Positions 42,824 to 51,453 of a stretch of 64,000 nucleotides of DNA are shown one piece after another. The position numbers and the translations under genes were made by a program. The DNA is from Microbacterium sp. C7(2022) (lineage in GTDB: Bacteria > Actinomycetota > Actinomycetes > Actinomycetales > Microbacteriaceae), in contig NZ_JAPEHV010000004.1 of assembly GCF_028823665.1 (NCBI RefSeq), forward strand, positions 310,001 through 374,000, read 5' to 3'. The first letter of the stretch is position 1, and the number at the start of each line of letters is the position of its first letter. The notes under the pieces were generated by a model. The model saw only the letters and a list, made by a program, of their open reading frames with translations. It was not told the DNA's origin and searched no databases.

Positions 42824-43330
42824 TCAGCGGACGAAGCGCACCTCGGTCAGCGTCTCGCCGAGGAAGGGCTCGGTGTGAGTCGCGCCATCGAGGGTGAAAC
42901 CGTTGCGCACGTAGAAGCGGTGCGCGCGGGGGTTGTCTTCGGCGACCCAGAGGTAGACCTCTTCGTCGCTCGCGATGACGGCGTCGAAGAGCTTCTGGCC
43001 GATGCCCGTGCCGTGGAAGCGGTCGAGCAGGTAGATGAAGTACAGCTCGCGGAACCGCGGGGCGTCCTTGTCGCGGGCAGGTCCCGAGCCGGCAAAGCCG
43101 ACGATCTCGCCGTCGACGAGCGCGGCGAACATCTTGAAGTCTTCGCCCTGCACGGCCCAGTGGGTCCAGAGTTCTGCGAGGCGCTTGGGTGAGACCGCTT
43201 CGAGCGCGGCCTTGCTGATGAGGTGGTCGTACGTCTCGTGCCAGCAGGTGGCGTGCACGCGCCCGAGGGCTTCAGCATCGACGTCGCGCACTGGACGGAC
43301 CACGGTGTCGGTCTGCAGTTCGGCTTCCAT
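42824..43330 (-). CDS. GNAT family N-acetyltransferase
   Basis: A 168-residue GCN5-type acetyltransferase. The N-terminal VRPVRDVDAEALGRVHATCWHETYDHLI, central GFAGSGPARD strand, acetyl-CoA loop LLDRFHGTGIGQKLFDAVIA and C-terminal DNPRAHRFYVRNGFTLDG are all typical. The loop carries the R/Q-x-x-G-x-G/A pattern (RFHGTGIG). Substrate unknown; it is transcribed with cofE. Confidence 0.9.
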   Translation of the reverse strand: MEAELQTDTVVRPVRDVDAEALGRVHATCWHETYDHLISKAALEAVSPKRLAELWTHWAVQGEDFKMFAALVDGEIVGFAGSGPARDKDAPRFRELYFIYLLDRFHGTGIGQKLFDAVIASDEEVYLWVAEDNPRAHRFYVRNGFTLDGATHTEPFLGETLTEVRFVR

Positions 43331-43455
43331 GGCCAGACTCTACGCCGGGGTGCGCGAGAGAAGAAATCGAGCGGATGCTACTTCCTGTGCCCTCCTCCAC
43401 AGGCAGCGGTTCCAGGCCCCATTTGCGAGCTATCCACAGGCGGGAATTATCTACG

Positions 43456-43510
43456 TGATCAGGGTATCTCTGGGAGTCTCAATGTCTGACCCCCCTGTGA
43501 GAATAGGCAC
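43456..43510 (+). promoter_or_regulatory. conserved upstream element of the second DUF222-HNH gene
   Basis: TGATC-AGGGTAT, CAATGTCTGA and GAGAATAGG precede the ATG with the same spacing as in 1805-1858. GAGAAT occupies -12 to -7 relative to the start codon, again implying a leaderless mRNA. Other sequence between the conserved blocks differs, so the blocks are likely functional sites. Confidence 0.5.
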
Positions 43511-44950
43511 ATGCAAGACCTCATCGAGACGCTTCACTCGCTGGACGGTGTCCTGGCTGACACCGTCGGTGATGCACTCGCGGGCGGTGCTGTCACGGCG
43601 CTGTGTGATGCCGAGGTTCTCGAGTGTTTGGCCATCGCCGCGAGCATCTCGCGTCGTGCCGAGGCGCTGCTGGTCGAGAGTGTGGCGGACGCTCAACGAC
43701 GGTGTGATCTCGTGGCGCACGCCGACAGAATGACGACGGCGTACGGATGCCGGTCGGTGTCAGAGCTCGTGCAACGAGCGACGCGCGTGTCGGGCCGAAC
43801 CGCAACAGATCTGATCAAGGTGGGCCGCGCGATTGTGCGTGACGTCGCGCCCACCAGCGGTGACCGCCTGCCCGCGGATTTTCCTCAGATGCGCGAAGCG
43901 CTGGCTGACGGTGTGGTCGGCGTGGACGGGCTGCTCGCCGTGATTGTGCCGCTTGCGCACACGGCCGGCGCCGCGGGTCGCGCGGCGCACCTGGCTGCCG
44001 ACGAAGAACTCGCAGCGGCCGCGCGTGGCGAAGGGGTGGATGGCGCCCCGCCCGCCTGCGCCGACGACCTGCGCGCACAGGCATCGGTGTGGGCGATGTA
44101 CCTCGATCAAGATGGTGCCGAGCCGCGGGAGGCGAAGGCGATGCGCAAGCGCGGTGTCACGCTCGGTGTCTGCCGCGACGGCGTCGTGCCGATTCGTGGC
44201 GGTCTGTTGCCCGAAGTTGCGGCCCAGCTTGAGCGCATTTTCGACTCTGTGCTGAACCCCAAGGTTGAGGGCGCGCCAGCACCGCGCGGTCCGGTGTTCG
44301 CGGACTCCGTCGATGACGGCGATCGCGACGAACCGATCGAGAGCGTGGCCGACGACCGTACGCGAGCGCAGAAGCAGCATGATGCGTTGGCGACAGCACT
44401 GACGATCCTGGCCGGTTCTGGTGGGTTGCCCACGATCGGCGGCGCTGCTCCCACGCTCGTCGTCTCGGTCCTCGCGAGCGACCTTGAGGCCGGTCGGGGC
44501 TTCGCACACCTGACTGAGTGCGATGAGCCGCTGTCGCTTTCTGCCGCCCGCCACATTGCCTGCACGGGTGGCGTGCAGCGGGCCACCGTCGACGAGAACG
44601 GTCGTGTGATCTCGTTGCTCACGTTCGATCGTGTCTTCACCCACCATCAGCGCAAGGCGATCGGGCTACGTGACGGCGGGTGCGTGATTCCGGGATGCCG
44701 CATCCGGGCGAACTGGTGCGAAGTTCACCACGTCGAAGAGCATTCGCGGGGCGGCCCGACTCACATCGACAACGGCGTCCTCCTCTGTTGGTTTCATCAT
44801 CGGACTCTCGACACCAGCGGATGGAAAGTGCGGATGAACCACGGAGTGCCCGAGGTGCGAGGGCCGCATTGGTGGGACTCGACGATGAGATGGCGGCCAG
44901 TGACAAAGTCGCCGGTGCGCATGCGCGAACGGGTGGCTCGACGCACGTAG
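43511..44950 (+). CDS. DUF222 / HNH endonuclease domain protein, second copy
   Basis: A 479-residue paralogue of the gene at 1859, with similar layout: helical DUF222 region with KRGVTLGVCRDGVVPIRGGLLPE near residue 215, an acidic variable stretch near 260-285, and a C-terminal HNH (RDGGCVIPGC, NWCEVHHVEEHSRGG, NGVLLCWFHH) that keeps all metal and catalytic residues. The two copies are clearly diverged over much of the length, so this is an old duplication or independent arrivals rather than a recent copy. Nuclease function is predicted only. Confidence 0.85.
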   Translation: MQDLIETLHSLDGVLADTVGDALAGGAVTALCDAEVLECLAIAASISRRAEALLVESVADAQRRCDLVAHADRMTTAYGCRSVSELVQRATRVSGRTATDLIKVGRAIVRDVAPTSGDRLPADFPQMREALADGVVGVDGLLAVIVPLAHTAGAAGRAAHLAADEELAAAARGEGVDGAPPACADDLRAQASVWAMYLDQDGAEPREAKAMRKRGVTLGVCRDGVVPIRGGLLPEVAAQLERIFDSVLNPKVEGAPAPRGPVFADSVDDGDRDEPIESVADDRTRAQKQHDALATALTILAGSGGLPTIGGAAPTLVVSVLASDLEAGRGFAHLTECDEPLSLSAARHIACTGGVQRATVDENGRVISLLTFDRVFTHHQRKAIGLRDGGCVIPGCRIRANWCEVHHVEEHSRGGPTHIDNGVLLCWFHHRTLDTSGWKVRMNHGVPEVRGPHWWDSTMRWRPVTKSPVRMRERVARRT

Positions 44951-45048
44951 ACCCGGGCACGGGTTGGCACCAGGGTGAGGGCGCGGGCACTGTCGGAAAC
45001 CCACAATGGAATCGCCGATCGGACGGCGCGTCACTACGATCGCAGCTC

Positions 45049-45609
45049 GTGAACGTGATCTGGCGAACGATGCTGACCATCTGGCGCGCCAAGGTGCTGT
45101 TGCGCCGCCGCGGACCGGTGGATCCCACGCGCGTCGGGCGGGTGCGGCTGCGCGTGCTGCCCACCGACATCGACCTGCTGCGACACATGAACAACGGCCG
45201 GTACGCGTCGCTGTTCGACCTGGGTCGGTTCGACCTGCTGATTCGCACCGGTATCTGGGATGTCTTGAAAGAGCGCGAGTGGTACGCCGTCGTCGCGAGC
45301 GAGACCATCACGTTCCGCAAGTCGCTCGAGCTGTGGCAGAAGTTCACGGTCGAAACCCGCCTGCTCGCCCACGACGACAAGTCGGTGTACATGGTGCACC
45401 GAGCCGTGGTGAAGGGCGAGATCTACGCCGAGATGATCGTCCGCGCGCGCTTCCTGCGCCGTTCGGGCGGAATCGTCCCCCACGAGGAGCTGTTCGAGGC
45501 GCTGCACCGGCCCGACACCCTCTCCGCCCTCGACCCGTGGATTCTCGACTGGGCGAAGGCATCGGCGTTGCCTTCGACGCGCGCCGAAGCACCCAGTATC
45601 TGGGAGTAG
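45049..45609 (+). CDS. acyl-CoA thioesterase (4-hydroxybenzoyl-CoA thioesterase fold)
   Basis: A 186-residue hot-dog-fold protein. FRVLPTDIDLLRHMNN-like sequence (VLPTDIDLLRHMNNGRYAS) near residue 35-53 is the active-site helix of 4-HBT-type thioesterases, followed by SLFDLGRFDLLIRTG. The start is set at GTG 45049 because the frame upstream overlaps the DUF222 gene and MNVIWRTML resembles other family N-termini. No strong Shine-Dalgarno is visible. The natural acyl-CoA is unknown. Confidence 0.78.
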   Translation: MNVIWRTMLTIWRAKVLLRRRGPVDPTRVGRVRLRVLPTDIDLLRHMNNGRYASLFDLGRFDLLIRTGIWDVLKEREWYAVVASETITFRKSLELWQKFTVETRLLAHDDKSVYMVHRAVVKGEIYAEMIVRARFLRRSGGIVPHEELFEALHRPDTLSALDPWILDWAKASALPSTRAEAPSIWE

Positions 45610-45667
45610 CGCGGACGCGCGTGCGCCGCTCCTCGCCGGAACGGCGAACAGGGCGCATGCTGGAGGC

Positions 45668-48600
45668 ATGTCGACACGACCGACGTCCCCCACGCCCGCA
45701 TCGTCACCCGTCCCGCCGGAAGACCTCGTTGAACGGGCGGTCGTCCTCGCGCGCGGGTGGGTCGATGAAGCGGCGGATGCTGAGGTCGACCCCGCCGCGG
45801 AACGGCTGGCCGGCGTCCTCAAAGACCCGCACGGCCTGCCCTTCACGCTGGGCTTCGTCGACGGAGTAATGCGTCCCGAGTCGGTGACGGCCGCGGCATC
45901 CACTCTCCATCGCGTCGCCCCTCTCGTGCCCGACTTCTTGCCGTGGTACCTTCGCGGCGCCGTGCGTGTGGGCGGCGCTGTCGCGCCGGTCATCCCGAGC
46001 CCGACGGTGCCGATCGCCCGACGGGTGCTGCGCCAGATGGTGGGGCACCTCGTCGTGGATGCGCGCCCCGAAAAGCTCGGCCCGGCGATTTCGGCCCTGC
46101 GCGAATCGGGCGCGCGGCTGAACCTCAACCTGTTGGGTGAGGCCGTGCTCGGTGAGCGCGAGGCGCAGCGCCGGCTCGACGGCATCCATGACCTCATCCG
46201 TCGTGATGACGTGGACTACGTGTCGGTCAAGGTCTCGGCGATCGCCAGCCACGTATCGATGTGGGCGTTCGACGAGGTGGTCTCGCGAGTGATCGAACGG
46301 CTGCTGCCGTTGTATCTCGAGGCCGCCGAGAACGGCACATTCATCAATCTCGACATGGAGGAATACCGCGACCTCGACCTGACCGTCGCCGTGTTCACGC
46401 GCCTGCTCGCTCACCCGCGCCTGCGCGACATGGAGGCGGGCATCGTGCTGCAGGCTTACCTGCCGGACGCATTGCCGACGCTGCACGAGCTGACTGAGTG
46501 GGCGCGGGGGCGCGTGGACTCGGGCGGAGCGCGCATCAAGGTCAGGCTCGTCAAAGGCGCGAACCTCGCGATGGAGTCGGTGGATGCCGTGATGCACGGC
46601 TGGCCGCGCGCGACATACGACACGAAACTCGACACGGACGCCAATTACATCCGGTGCCTACGCTTCGCCCTTCAGCCTGACAACATCGCCGCGGTGCGCG
46701 TCGGCGTCGCGGGGCACAACCTGTTCGACATCGCCTATGCGCGCCTGCTGGCGGTGGAATGGGGAGTCGCCGACGACGTCGAGTTCGAGATGCTGCTCGG
46801 AATGGCGCAGGGACAAGTCGAGGCGGTCTCGCGAGAGGTCGGCGCGGTGCTGTTGTACGTGCCGGTGGTGCGCCCCGACGAGTTCGATGTCGCGATCAGC
46901 TACCTGGTGCGCCGGTTGGAGGAGAACGCGTCGAGCGAGAACTTCCTGTCGGCGGCGTTCGAGCTGGCAGATGATGCGTCGATGTTCGAGCGCGAACGCG
47001 ACCGATTCCTCGATTCGGTTGAGCGCGCCGACGACTCTCGACTGATGGTGGGAGCGCGCCGCGGGCAGGACCGCGGTGCGGAGCAGGAAGCAGCGGAACG
47101 GGAAGCCGCGGGGCAGGATGCCGGTGCGGCACCCGCCGTCGCGCGCCGCCGGCATGACGACGGCGCACATGACACCGTCGTGACGCCGCGCGCACAGGCT
47201 CGCCGCGCGCGCAATGATCCCGCGGCGATGGACGACGGCCTGACGCAGGCGGTTCTCGGGATCGCGCAATCTGCCTCGCCCGGCGACACTGCCCCGCTCG
47301 CGCCCGCGGGTATCGAACAGCGCTTCGGTGCCGACAGTTATGTCGAAACCGCCGTGTTCGCCCCGCGAGAATCGAGCCAGCGGGCTGTGGGTGCACCCGG
47401 CTTCCGCAACACCGCCGACACCGACCCAGCACTCCCAGCCAACCGCGCGTGGGGGCGCCGCATCATCGCGGCCATCGACGCGTGTGCGCTCGGCGATGAC
47501 ACGATCGCCGCCGCGCGCGTGAGCGAAGCCACGGATGTCGACCGCATCATCGCGAGCGTGCAGCACGCCGGCGAGCGGTGGGGTGCGATGCCGGCGACCG
47601 AGCGCGCCGCAGTGCTGCAAACGGCCGGGCGAGAGCTCGAAGCGCGCCGCGCGCAGTTGATCGAGGTCGCGGCATCCGAAACCGGAAAAATCCTCGCCGA
47701 GGCCGACGTCGAAGTCAGCGAAGCTGTCGACTTCGCGCACTACTACGGGGCGATGGCACGTGAGCTCGACCGCGTGAGCGGAGCGGTGTTCCAATCCGCG
47801 CGGGTGACGGTGGTGACGCCGCCGTGGAACTTTCCGCTCGCCATCCCCGCGGGGGGAGTGCTGGCCGCGCTCGCGGCAGGTTCGGGGGTCGTCTTCAAGC
47901 CGGCGCCGCAGGCGCGGCGGTGCGCGGCCGTCGTCGCCGAAGCGCTCTGGGCGGCCGGCGTGCCGCGGGACGTGCTCGCGCTGGTCGACATCGAAGAGGG
48001 TGCGCTGGGGCAGCAGCTCGTTGCACACCCCGACGTCGACCGGGTGATCCTCACCGGCTCACTCGAGACGGCGCAGCTGTTCCGGTCGTGGCGGCCGGAT
48101 CTGCCACTGCTCGCCGAGACCAGCGGGAAGAACGCGATGATCGTGATGCCTACAGCCGACCTCGATCTCGCCGCGGCCGATGTCGTCAAGAGCGCGTTCG
48201 GGCATGCGGGGCAGAAATGCTCGGCGGCATCCCTCGTGATCGTCGTCGGATCGGCGGGCCGATCGAAGCGCTTCGCGCGACAGTTGGTGGATGCCACAAC
48301 CTCGCTTCGCGTCGGGCTGCCGACTGATCCGCGCACCGAAGTCGGCCCCGTGATCGAACCGCCGACCGGCAAACTCGCGTGGGCTCTCACGACTCTCGAC
48401 GAAGGGGAGGCATGGCTGGTTGAGCCACGTGAGCTGTCGGCCGAAGATGTGGGCCCGGAATTCGCCGGGCGCGTGTGGACGCCGGGCATCCGCACCGGAG
48501 TACGGCCGGAGTCGCGCTTTCACCGTGAGGAGTTCTTCGGCCCAGTGCTGGGGGTCATGCACGCGGCATCCCTCACCGAAGCCATCGAGATACAGAACGG

Positions 48601-49489
48601 TGTCGACTACGGGCTCACCGCCGGGCTGTACACGCAAAGCCCGGATGATCTCGCTTACTGGTTGCGCGAGGTCGAGGCGGGCAACCTCTATGTGAACCGT
48701 GGGATCACCGGCGCGATCGTGCAGCGGCAGCCCTTCGGTGGATGGAAGCGCTCTTCTGTCGGCCCCGGCACCAAGGCTGGCGGCCCGAACTATTTGGTCG
48801 GCCTCGGATCGTGGCGGGCGAGTGCGGGGGCGACGGCTTCGGCCACCCTGCACTTGCGGGGTCTCGATACCCGCATCACCTCGATCATCGAAGCCGCGCA
48901 AGCCACCCTCGACTACGAGGCCTTCGAATGGCTGCGCCGGGGCGCGCTGTCGGATGCCATCGCATGGGACCGCGAGTTCGGCCAGGTCAAGGACGTCTCG
49001 GGGCTCGGCGTCGAGCGCAATCTGTTCCGGTATCGCCCTGTGCCAGCGGTGGCGGTGAGAGCGACGTCGGATGCCACATGGCAGGCGCTCTTGCGGGTGG
49101 TGCTGGCGGGGGTTCGCGCTGGTACGTCGATGGTGCTGAGTGCGCCGGTGGGATTACCCGCGGCCGTGCGGCGCGCGTTGAGTGATCAGGACGTGCCGGT
49201 GTTCGTCGAGTCCGACGCGGAGTGGATCGAGCGGATGGGTGCGCGCGCCGAGCCCGAGCAATCACCGCGGCCCGATCGGGTGCGTCTGGTCGGGGGTGCC
49301 GATTCGGTGCGTGCGTTGCATCGTGCGCTCGCCGAGGCGACCGGGGGAGACCCCGACCTGGCGGTTTACGACAACGAGGTGACCACGGCGGGACGCCTGG
49401 AACTGCTGCCGTTCTTGCGTGAGCAATCGGTGACCATCACGGCGCACCGATTCGGCAACCCCGACGACTGGTCGCAGGACGTGATCTGA
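45668..49489 (+). CDS. putA: bifunctional proline dehydrogenase/L-glutamate gamma-semialdehyde dehydrogenase PutA
   Basis: A 1273-residue bifunctional enzyme that oxidises proline to P5C and then glutamate. The FAD proline-dehydrogenase barrel spans about residues 55-455, with NLLGEAVLGEREAQRR, LDMEEYRDLDLTV and VRLVKGANLAMESV. A low-complexity, Arg/Ala-rich linker of ~100 residues follows (about 460-560). The aldehyde-dehydrogenase domain (about 600-1060) has PPWNFPLAIPAGG, ETSGKNAMIV and the catalytic Cys851 in GHAGQKCSAAS. A further ~190-residue C-terminal region closes the protein. No DNA-binding domain is present, so it is not a self-repressing PutA. RocD downstream makes the same semialdehyde. 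Confidence 0.94.
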   Translation: MSTRPTSPTPASSPVPPEDLVERAVVLARGWVDEAADAEVDPAAERLAGVLKDPHGLPFTLGFVDGVMRPESVTAAASTLHRVAPLVPDFLPWYLRGAVRVGGAVAPVIPSPTVPIARRVLRQMVGHLVVDARPEKLGPAISALRESGARLNLNLLGEAVLGEREAQRRLDGIHDLIRRDDVDYVSVKVSAIASHVSMWAFDEVVSRVIERLLPLYLEAAENGTFINLDMEEYRDLDLTVAVFTRLLAHPRLRDMEAGIVLQAYLPDALPTLHELTEWARGRVDSGGARIKVRLVKGANLAMESVDAVMHGWPRATYDTKLDTDANYIRCLRFALQPDNIAAVRVGVAGHNLFDIAYARLLAVEWGVADDVEFEMLLGMAQGQVEAVSREVGAVLLYVPVVRPDEFDVAISYLVRRLEENASSENFLSAAFELADDASMFERERDRFLDSVERADDSRLMVGARRGQDRGAEQEAAEREAAGQDAGAAPAVARRRHDDGAHDTVVTPRAQARRARNDPAAMDDGLTQAVLGIAQSASPGDTAPLAPAGIEQRFGADSYVETAVFAPRESSQRAVGAPGFRNTADTDPALPANRAWGRRIIAAIDACALGDDTIAAARVSEATDVDRIIASVQHAGERWGAMPATERAAVLQTAGRELEARRAQLIEVAASETGKILAEADVEVSEAVDFAHYYGAMARELDRVSGAVFQSARVTVVTPPWNFPLAIPAGGVLAALAAGSGVVFKPAPQARRCAAVVAEALWAAGVPRDVLALVDIEEGALGQQLVAHPDVDRVILTGSLETAQLFRSWRPDLPLLAETSGKNAMIVMPTADLDLAAADVVKSAFGHAGQKCSAASLVIVVGSAGRSKRFARQLVDATTSLRVGLPTDPRTEVGPVIEPPTGKLAWALTTLDEGEAWLVEPRELSAEDVGPEFAGRVWTPGIRTGVRPESRFHREEFFGPVLGVMHAASLTEAIEIQNGVDYGLTAGLYTQSPDDLAYWLREVEAGNLYVNRGITGAIVQRQPFGGWKRSSVGPGTKAGGPNYLVGLGSWRASAGATASATLHLRGLDTRITSIIEAAQATLDYEAFEWLRRGALSDAIAWDREFGQVKDVSGLGVERNLFRYRPVPAVAVRATSDATWQALLRVVLAGVRAGTSMVLSAPVGLPAAVRRALSDQDVPVFVESDAEWIERMGARAEPEQSPRPDRVRLVGGADSVRALHRALAEATGGDPDLAVYDNEVTTAGRLELLPFLREQSVTITAHRFGNPDDWSQDVI

Positions 49490-49531
49490 GGACTACCGCT
49501 TGGCCTGGCCGGAAAGTCGCGGTGAGCCGCG

Positions 49532-49586
49532 TGTAAAAAATTATTGACAAACCCTGCGGGGCGGGCCTACCTTCAATGTAAAGAAA
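49532..49586 (+). promoter_or_regulatory. promoter of the membrane protein/XRE operon, AT-rich
   Basis: Consensus -35 TTGACA at 49544-49549 and a -10-like TACCTT at 49568-49573 (spacer 18) stand out in GC-rich DNA. Direct repeats TGTAAAAAA (49532) and TGTAAAGAAA (49577) flank them and are candidate sites for the XRE regulator. Confidence 0.55.
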
Positions 49587-49609
49587 ACCCGACATCGGAG
49601 GGAGGCGTC

Positions 49610-50044
49610 ATGGGGTACGCCGAACGAAATACGTGGGCGCAGCTCATCGCGAGCGTCCTCGGCACCGCGGTCTATCTCGTGATTGTCGTGCCGCAGCTGT
49701 TCACCACACCCGTAGGCGAGATCGCGTGGCAGTGGCCGATGGTTTGGACCATCGGGGCGGCGGTCGCGGCATCCATTGCCCTCAGCATTCTGTGGGGCAT
49801 CGTCGCCGGCATGCGCGACCCCGATGAGGAGCATCGCTCCGACCAGCGCGATCGCGAGATCGAGTGGTTCGGCGACCGCGTCGGCCAAGCGTTTCTCGTC
49901 ATCGGTGCTCTCGCCGCCCTCATCATGGCGATGCTCGAGGTCGAATGGTTCTGGATCGGTAACACGCTCTTTGTCGGCTTCTTCCTGTCCGCCGGCCTCG
50001 GCGGACTTGCCCGCCTTCGCGCCTACCACGAGGGCTTCCAGTGA
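49610..50044 (+). CDS. small multi-pass membrane protein coupled to an XRE regulator
   Basis: A 144-residue protein with four hydrophobic segments (about residues 10-30, 42-68, 88-105 and 108-130) separated by a charged loop, DPDEEHRSDQRDREIEWFGDRV. That loop pattern recalls small actinobacterial membrane proteins always followed by an XRE gene. GGAGGGAGG sits 5 bases before the ATG, and a consensus promoter lies ~40 bases further upstream. Function unknown; a sensor or antitoxin-like partner role is possible but not shown. Confidence 0.8.
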   Translation: MGYAERNTWAQLIASVLGTAVYLVIVVPQLFTTPVGEIAWQWPMVWTIGAAVAASIALSILWGIVAGMRDPDEEHRSDQRDREIEWFGDRVGQAFLVIGALAALIMAMLEVEWFWIGNTLFVGFFLSAGLGGLARLRAYHEGFQ

Positions 50045-50259
50045 TGGTGCGCCCCACCAAGGTGTCGAACTCGATCCGCGCCACGCGCGAGGCGGCCGGA
50101 ATGACCCAGGCCGATCTCGCCCGAAGGCTCGGCGTGACGCGCCAGACGCTCATCGCGATCGAGCAGGGCAAGTACTCGCCCACCCTCGAGCTCGCGTTCC
50201 AGATCTCCCGCGTGTTCGACGTGGGGCTCGACGATCTCTTCCAGTACCCGGAGGACTGA
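50044..50259 (+). CDS. XRE-family helix-turn-helix regulator
   Basis: A 71-residue protein that is one HTH domain: NSIRATREAAGMTQADLARRLGVTRQTLIAIEQGKYSPTLELAFQISRVFDVGLDDLF, the Cro/C1-type fold. The ATG overlaps the previous stop (TGATG); a GTG three bases earlier is an alternative. No effector domain is present. It probably controls the promoter at 49532. Confidence 0.9.
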   Translation: MVRPTKVSNSIRATREAAGMTQADLARRLGVTRQTLIAIEQGKYSPTLELAFQISRVFDVGLDDLFQYPED

Positions 50260-50260
50260 C

Positions 50261-51262
50261 ATGAACCACACTCTTCCCCGCACTATGCGCGCGTGGCGAC
50301 AGGAGCGCTACGGCGGCCCCGATGTGATGCGACTCGACACTGTCGACGTCCCCACGCCTCGCCGCGGCGAAGTGCTCGTGCGCGTGCGCGCGGCGTCGCT
50401 CAACTCGGGCGATGTTCGGGTCATGCGAGGTGAACCGTTGGTTGTGCGCGCCGCGTTCGGTGTGCGTCGTCCGCGGCAGCAGGTGCGGGGAATGGATGCC
50501 GCGGCCACCGTCGTCGCCCTCGGCGAAGGCGTCGACGACCTGGCCGTCGGTGACGAGGTGTTCGGTGAGCTGCCCGGGGGAGCGCTCGCCGAGTACGCGA
50601 TCGCGCCGGCGCGCCGTGTGATCCGGCGCCCGGACGCGCTTGCTCCCGAGGTCGCGGCGGCCCTGCCGGTGGCAGGCGGCACGGCGCTGCAGGCCGTCGA
50701 TCGCGCGGGTGTCGCGCCGGGCGCCCGCGTTCTGGTGATCGGTGCCTCGGGCGGCGTCGGCACCTCGACCGTGCAACTGTGCGCGCACCGGGGTGCCGAC
50801 GTCTGGGCGCTGTGCGGCGAGCGCAACCGTGCGCTCGTCGAGTCGCTCGGTGCGTCGAAGACGTTCAACTACCGGGCGGTTCAGCCGGGTGCGCCCGAAC
50901 TCGGCGAGGCATCGTTCGACGCGGTGTTCGACATCGCGGGCACCGCGCCGTTGACGGCGCTGCGCCGACTCGTGCGCGATGGCGGCCGCGTCGTGCTGGT
51001 TGCCGGCGAAGGAAACCGCGTGTTCGGGCCGCTGGGGCGCTTGGCAGCGGCATCCCTGATCTCCCTCGGATCTCGGCGAAAGCTCGTGCCCCTCGCGGCG
51101 GCCCCGAGTCGCGAGCTGCTCACCCGCTTGGCCGACCTCGCCCTCGAAGGCGCGCTCGCACCGGTCATCGAACGCGAGTGGACGCTCGGTGAAGCCGGCG
51201 CCGCGATCGCGCACGTCGACGCGGGACACACCGCGGGTAAGGTGCTCGTGCGCAGGGAATAG
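50261..51262 (+). CDS. NAD(P)-dependent medium-chain alcohol dehydrogenase/quinone oxidoreductase
   Basis: A 333-residue MDR enzyme with GroES-like N-domain (residues ~12-130, PRRGEVLVRVRAASLNSGDVR) and a Rossmann domain with VIGASGGVGTSTVQLCAHRG near 160. No zinc ligands are evident. The ATG is 1 base after the XRE stop with GGAGG upstream, so it is the third gene of the operon. The C-terminus reads HVDAGHTAGKVLVR, as in QOR-like and reticulon-4-interacting-like proteins. Physiological substrate unknown. Confidence 0.87.
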   Translation: MNHTLPRTMRAWRQERYGGPDVMRLDTVDVPTPRRGEVLVRVRAASLNSGDVRVMRGEPLVVRAAFGVRRPRQQVRGMDAAATVVALGEGVDDLAVGDEVFGELPGGALAEYAIAPARRVIRRPDALAPEVAAALPVAGGTALQAVDRAGVAPGARVLVIGASGGVGTSTVQLCAHRGADVWALCGERNRALVESLGASKTFNYRAVQPGAPELGEASFDAVFDIAGTAPLTALRRLVRDGGRVVLVAGEGNRVFGPLGRLAAASLISLGSRRKLVPLAAAPSRELLTRLADLALEGALAPVIEREWTLGEAGAAIAHVDAGHTAGKVLVRRE

Positions 51263-51317
51263 CCGGGGCGGAGTCAGAGGTCAGAGCCAGGGGCGGATGC
51301 CGCCACCTGGCAATCCA

Positions 51318-51371
51318 GGGGGCGCCCACCCTGGCGTGGCAGAATGGTCGAGGCGTGCCCGAGGCGCCCCC
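51318..51371. promoter_or_regulatory. inverted repeat flanking a -10-like box upstream of ddaH
   Basis: gggggcgcc (51318-51326) and ggcgccccc (51363-51371) enclose tggcagaatgg, a -10-like CAGAAT about 110 bases before ddaH. The arrangement suggests a regulatory site at the promoter, but a simple GC hairpin is possible. Confidence 0.35.
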
Positions 51372-51453
51372 TTCCCCGTCGATCCCGTGATCGCGTGACG
51401 AAGGGCCGCCGGGCCCCTGGACAGCGTCCGCCGCCCCTTCACGAGGAGCACCC

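Noticed and set aside
43511-44950. Recent transposition of the DUF222-HNH gene
   Set aside because: The two copies are strongly diverged and have no target-site duplications or terminal repeats that I can see.
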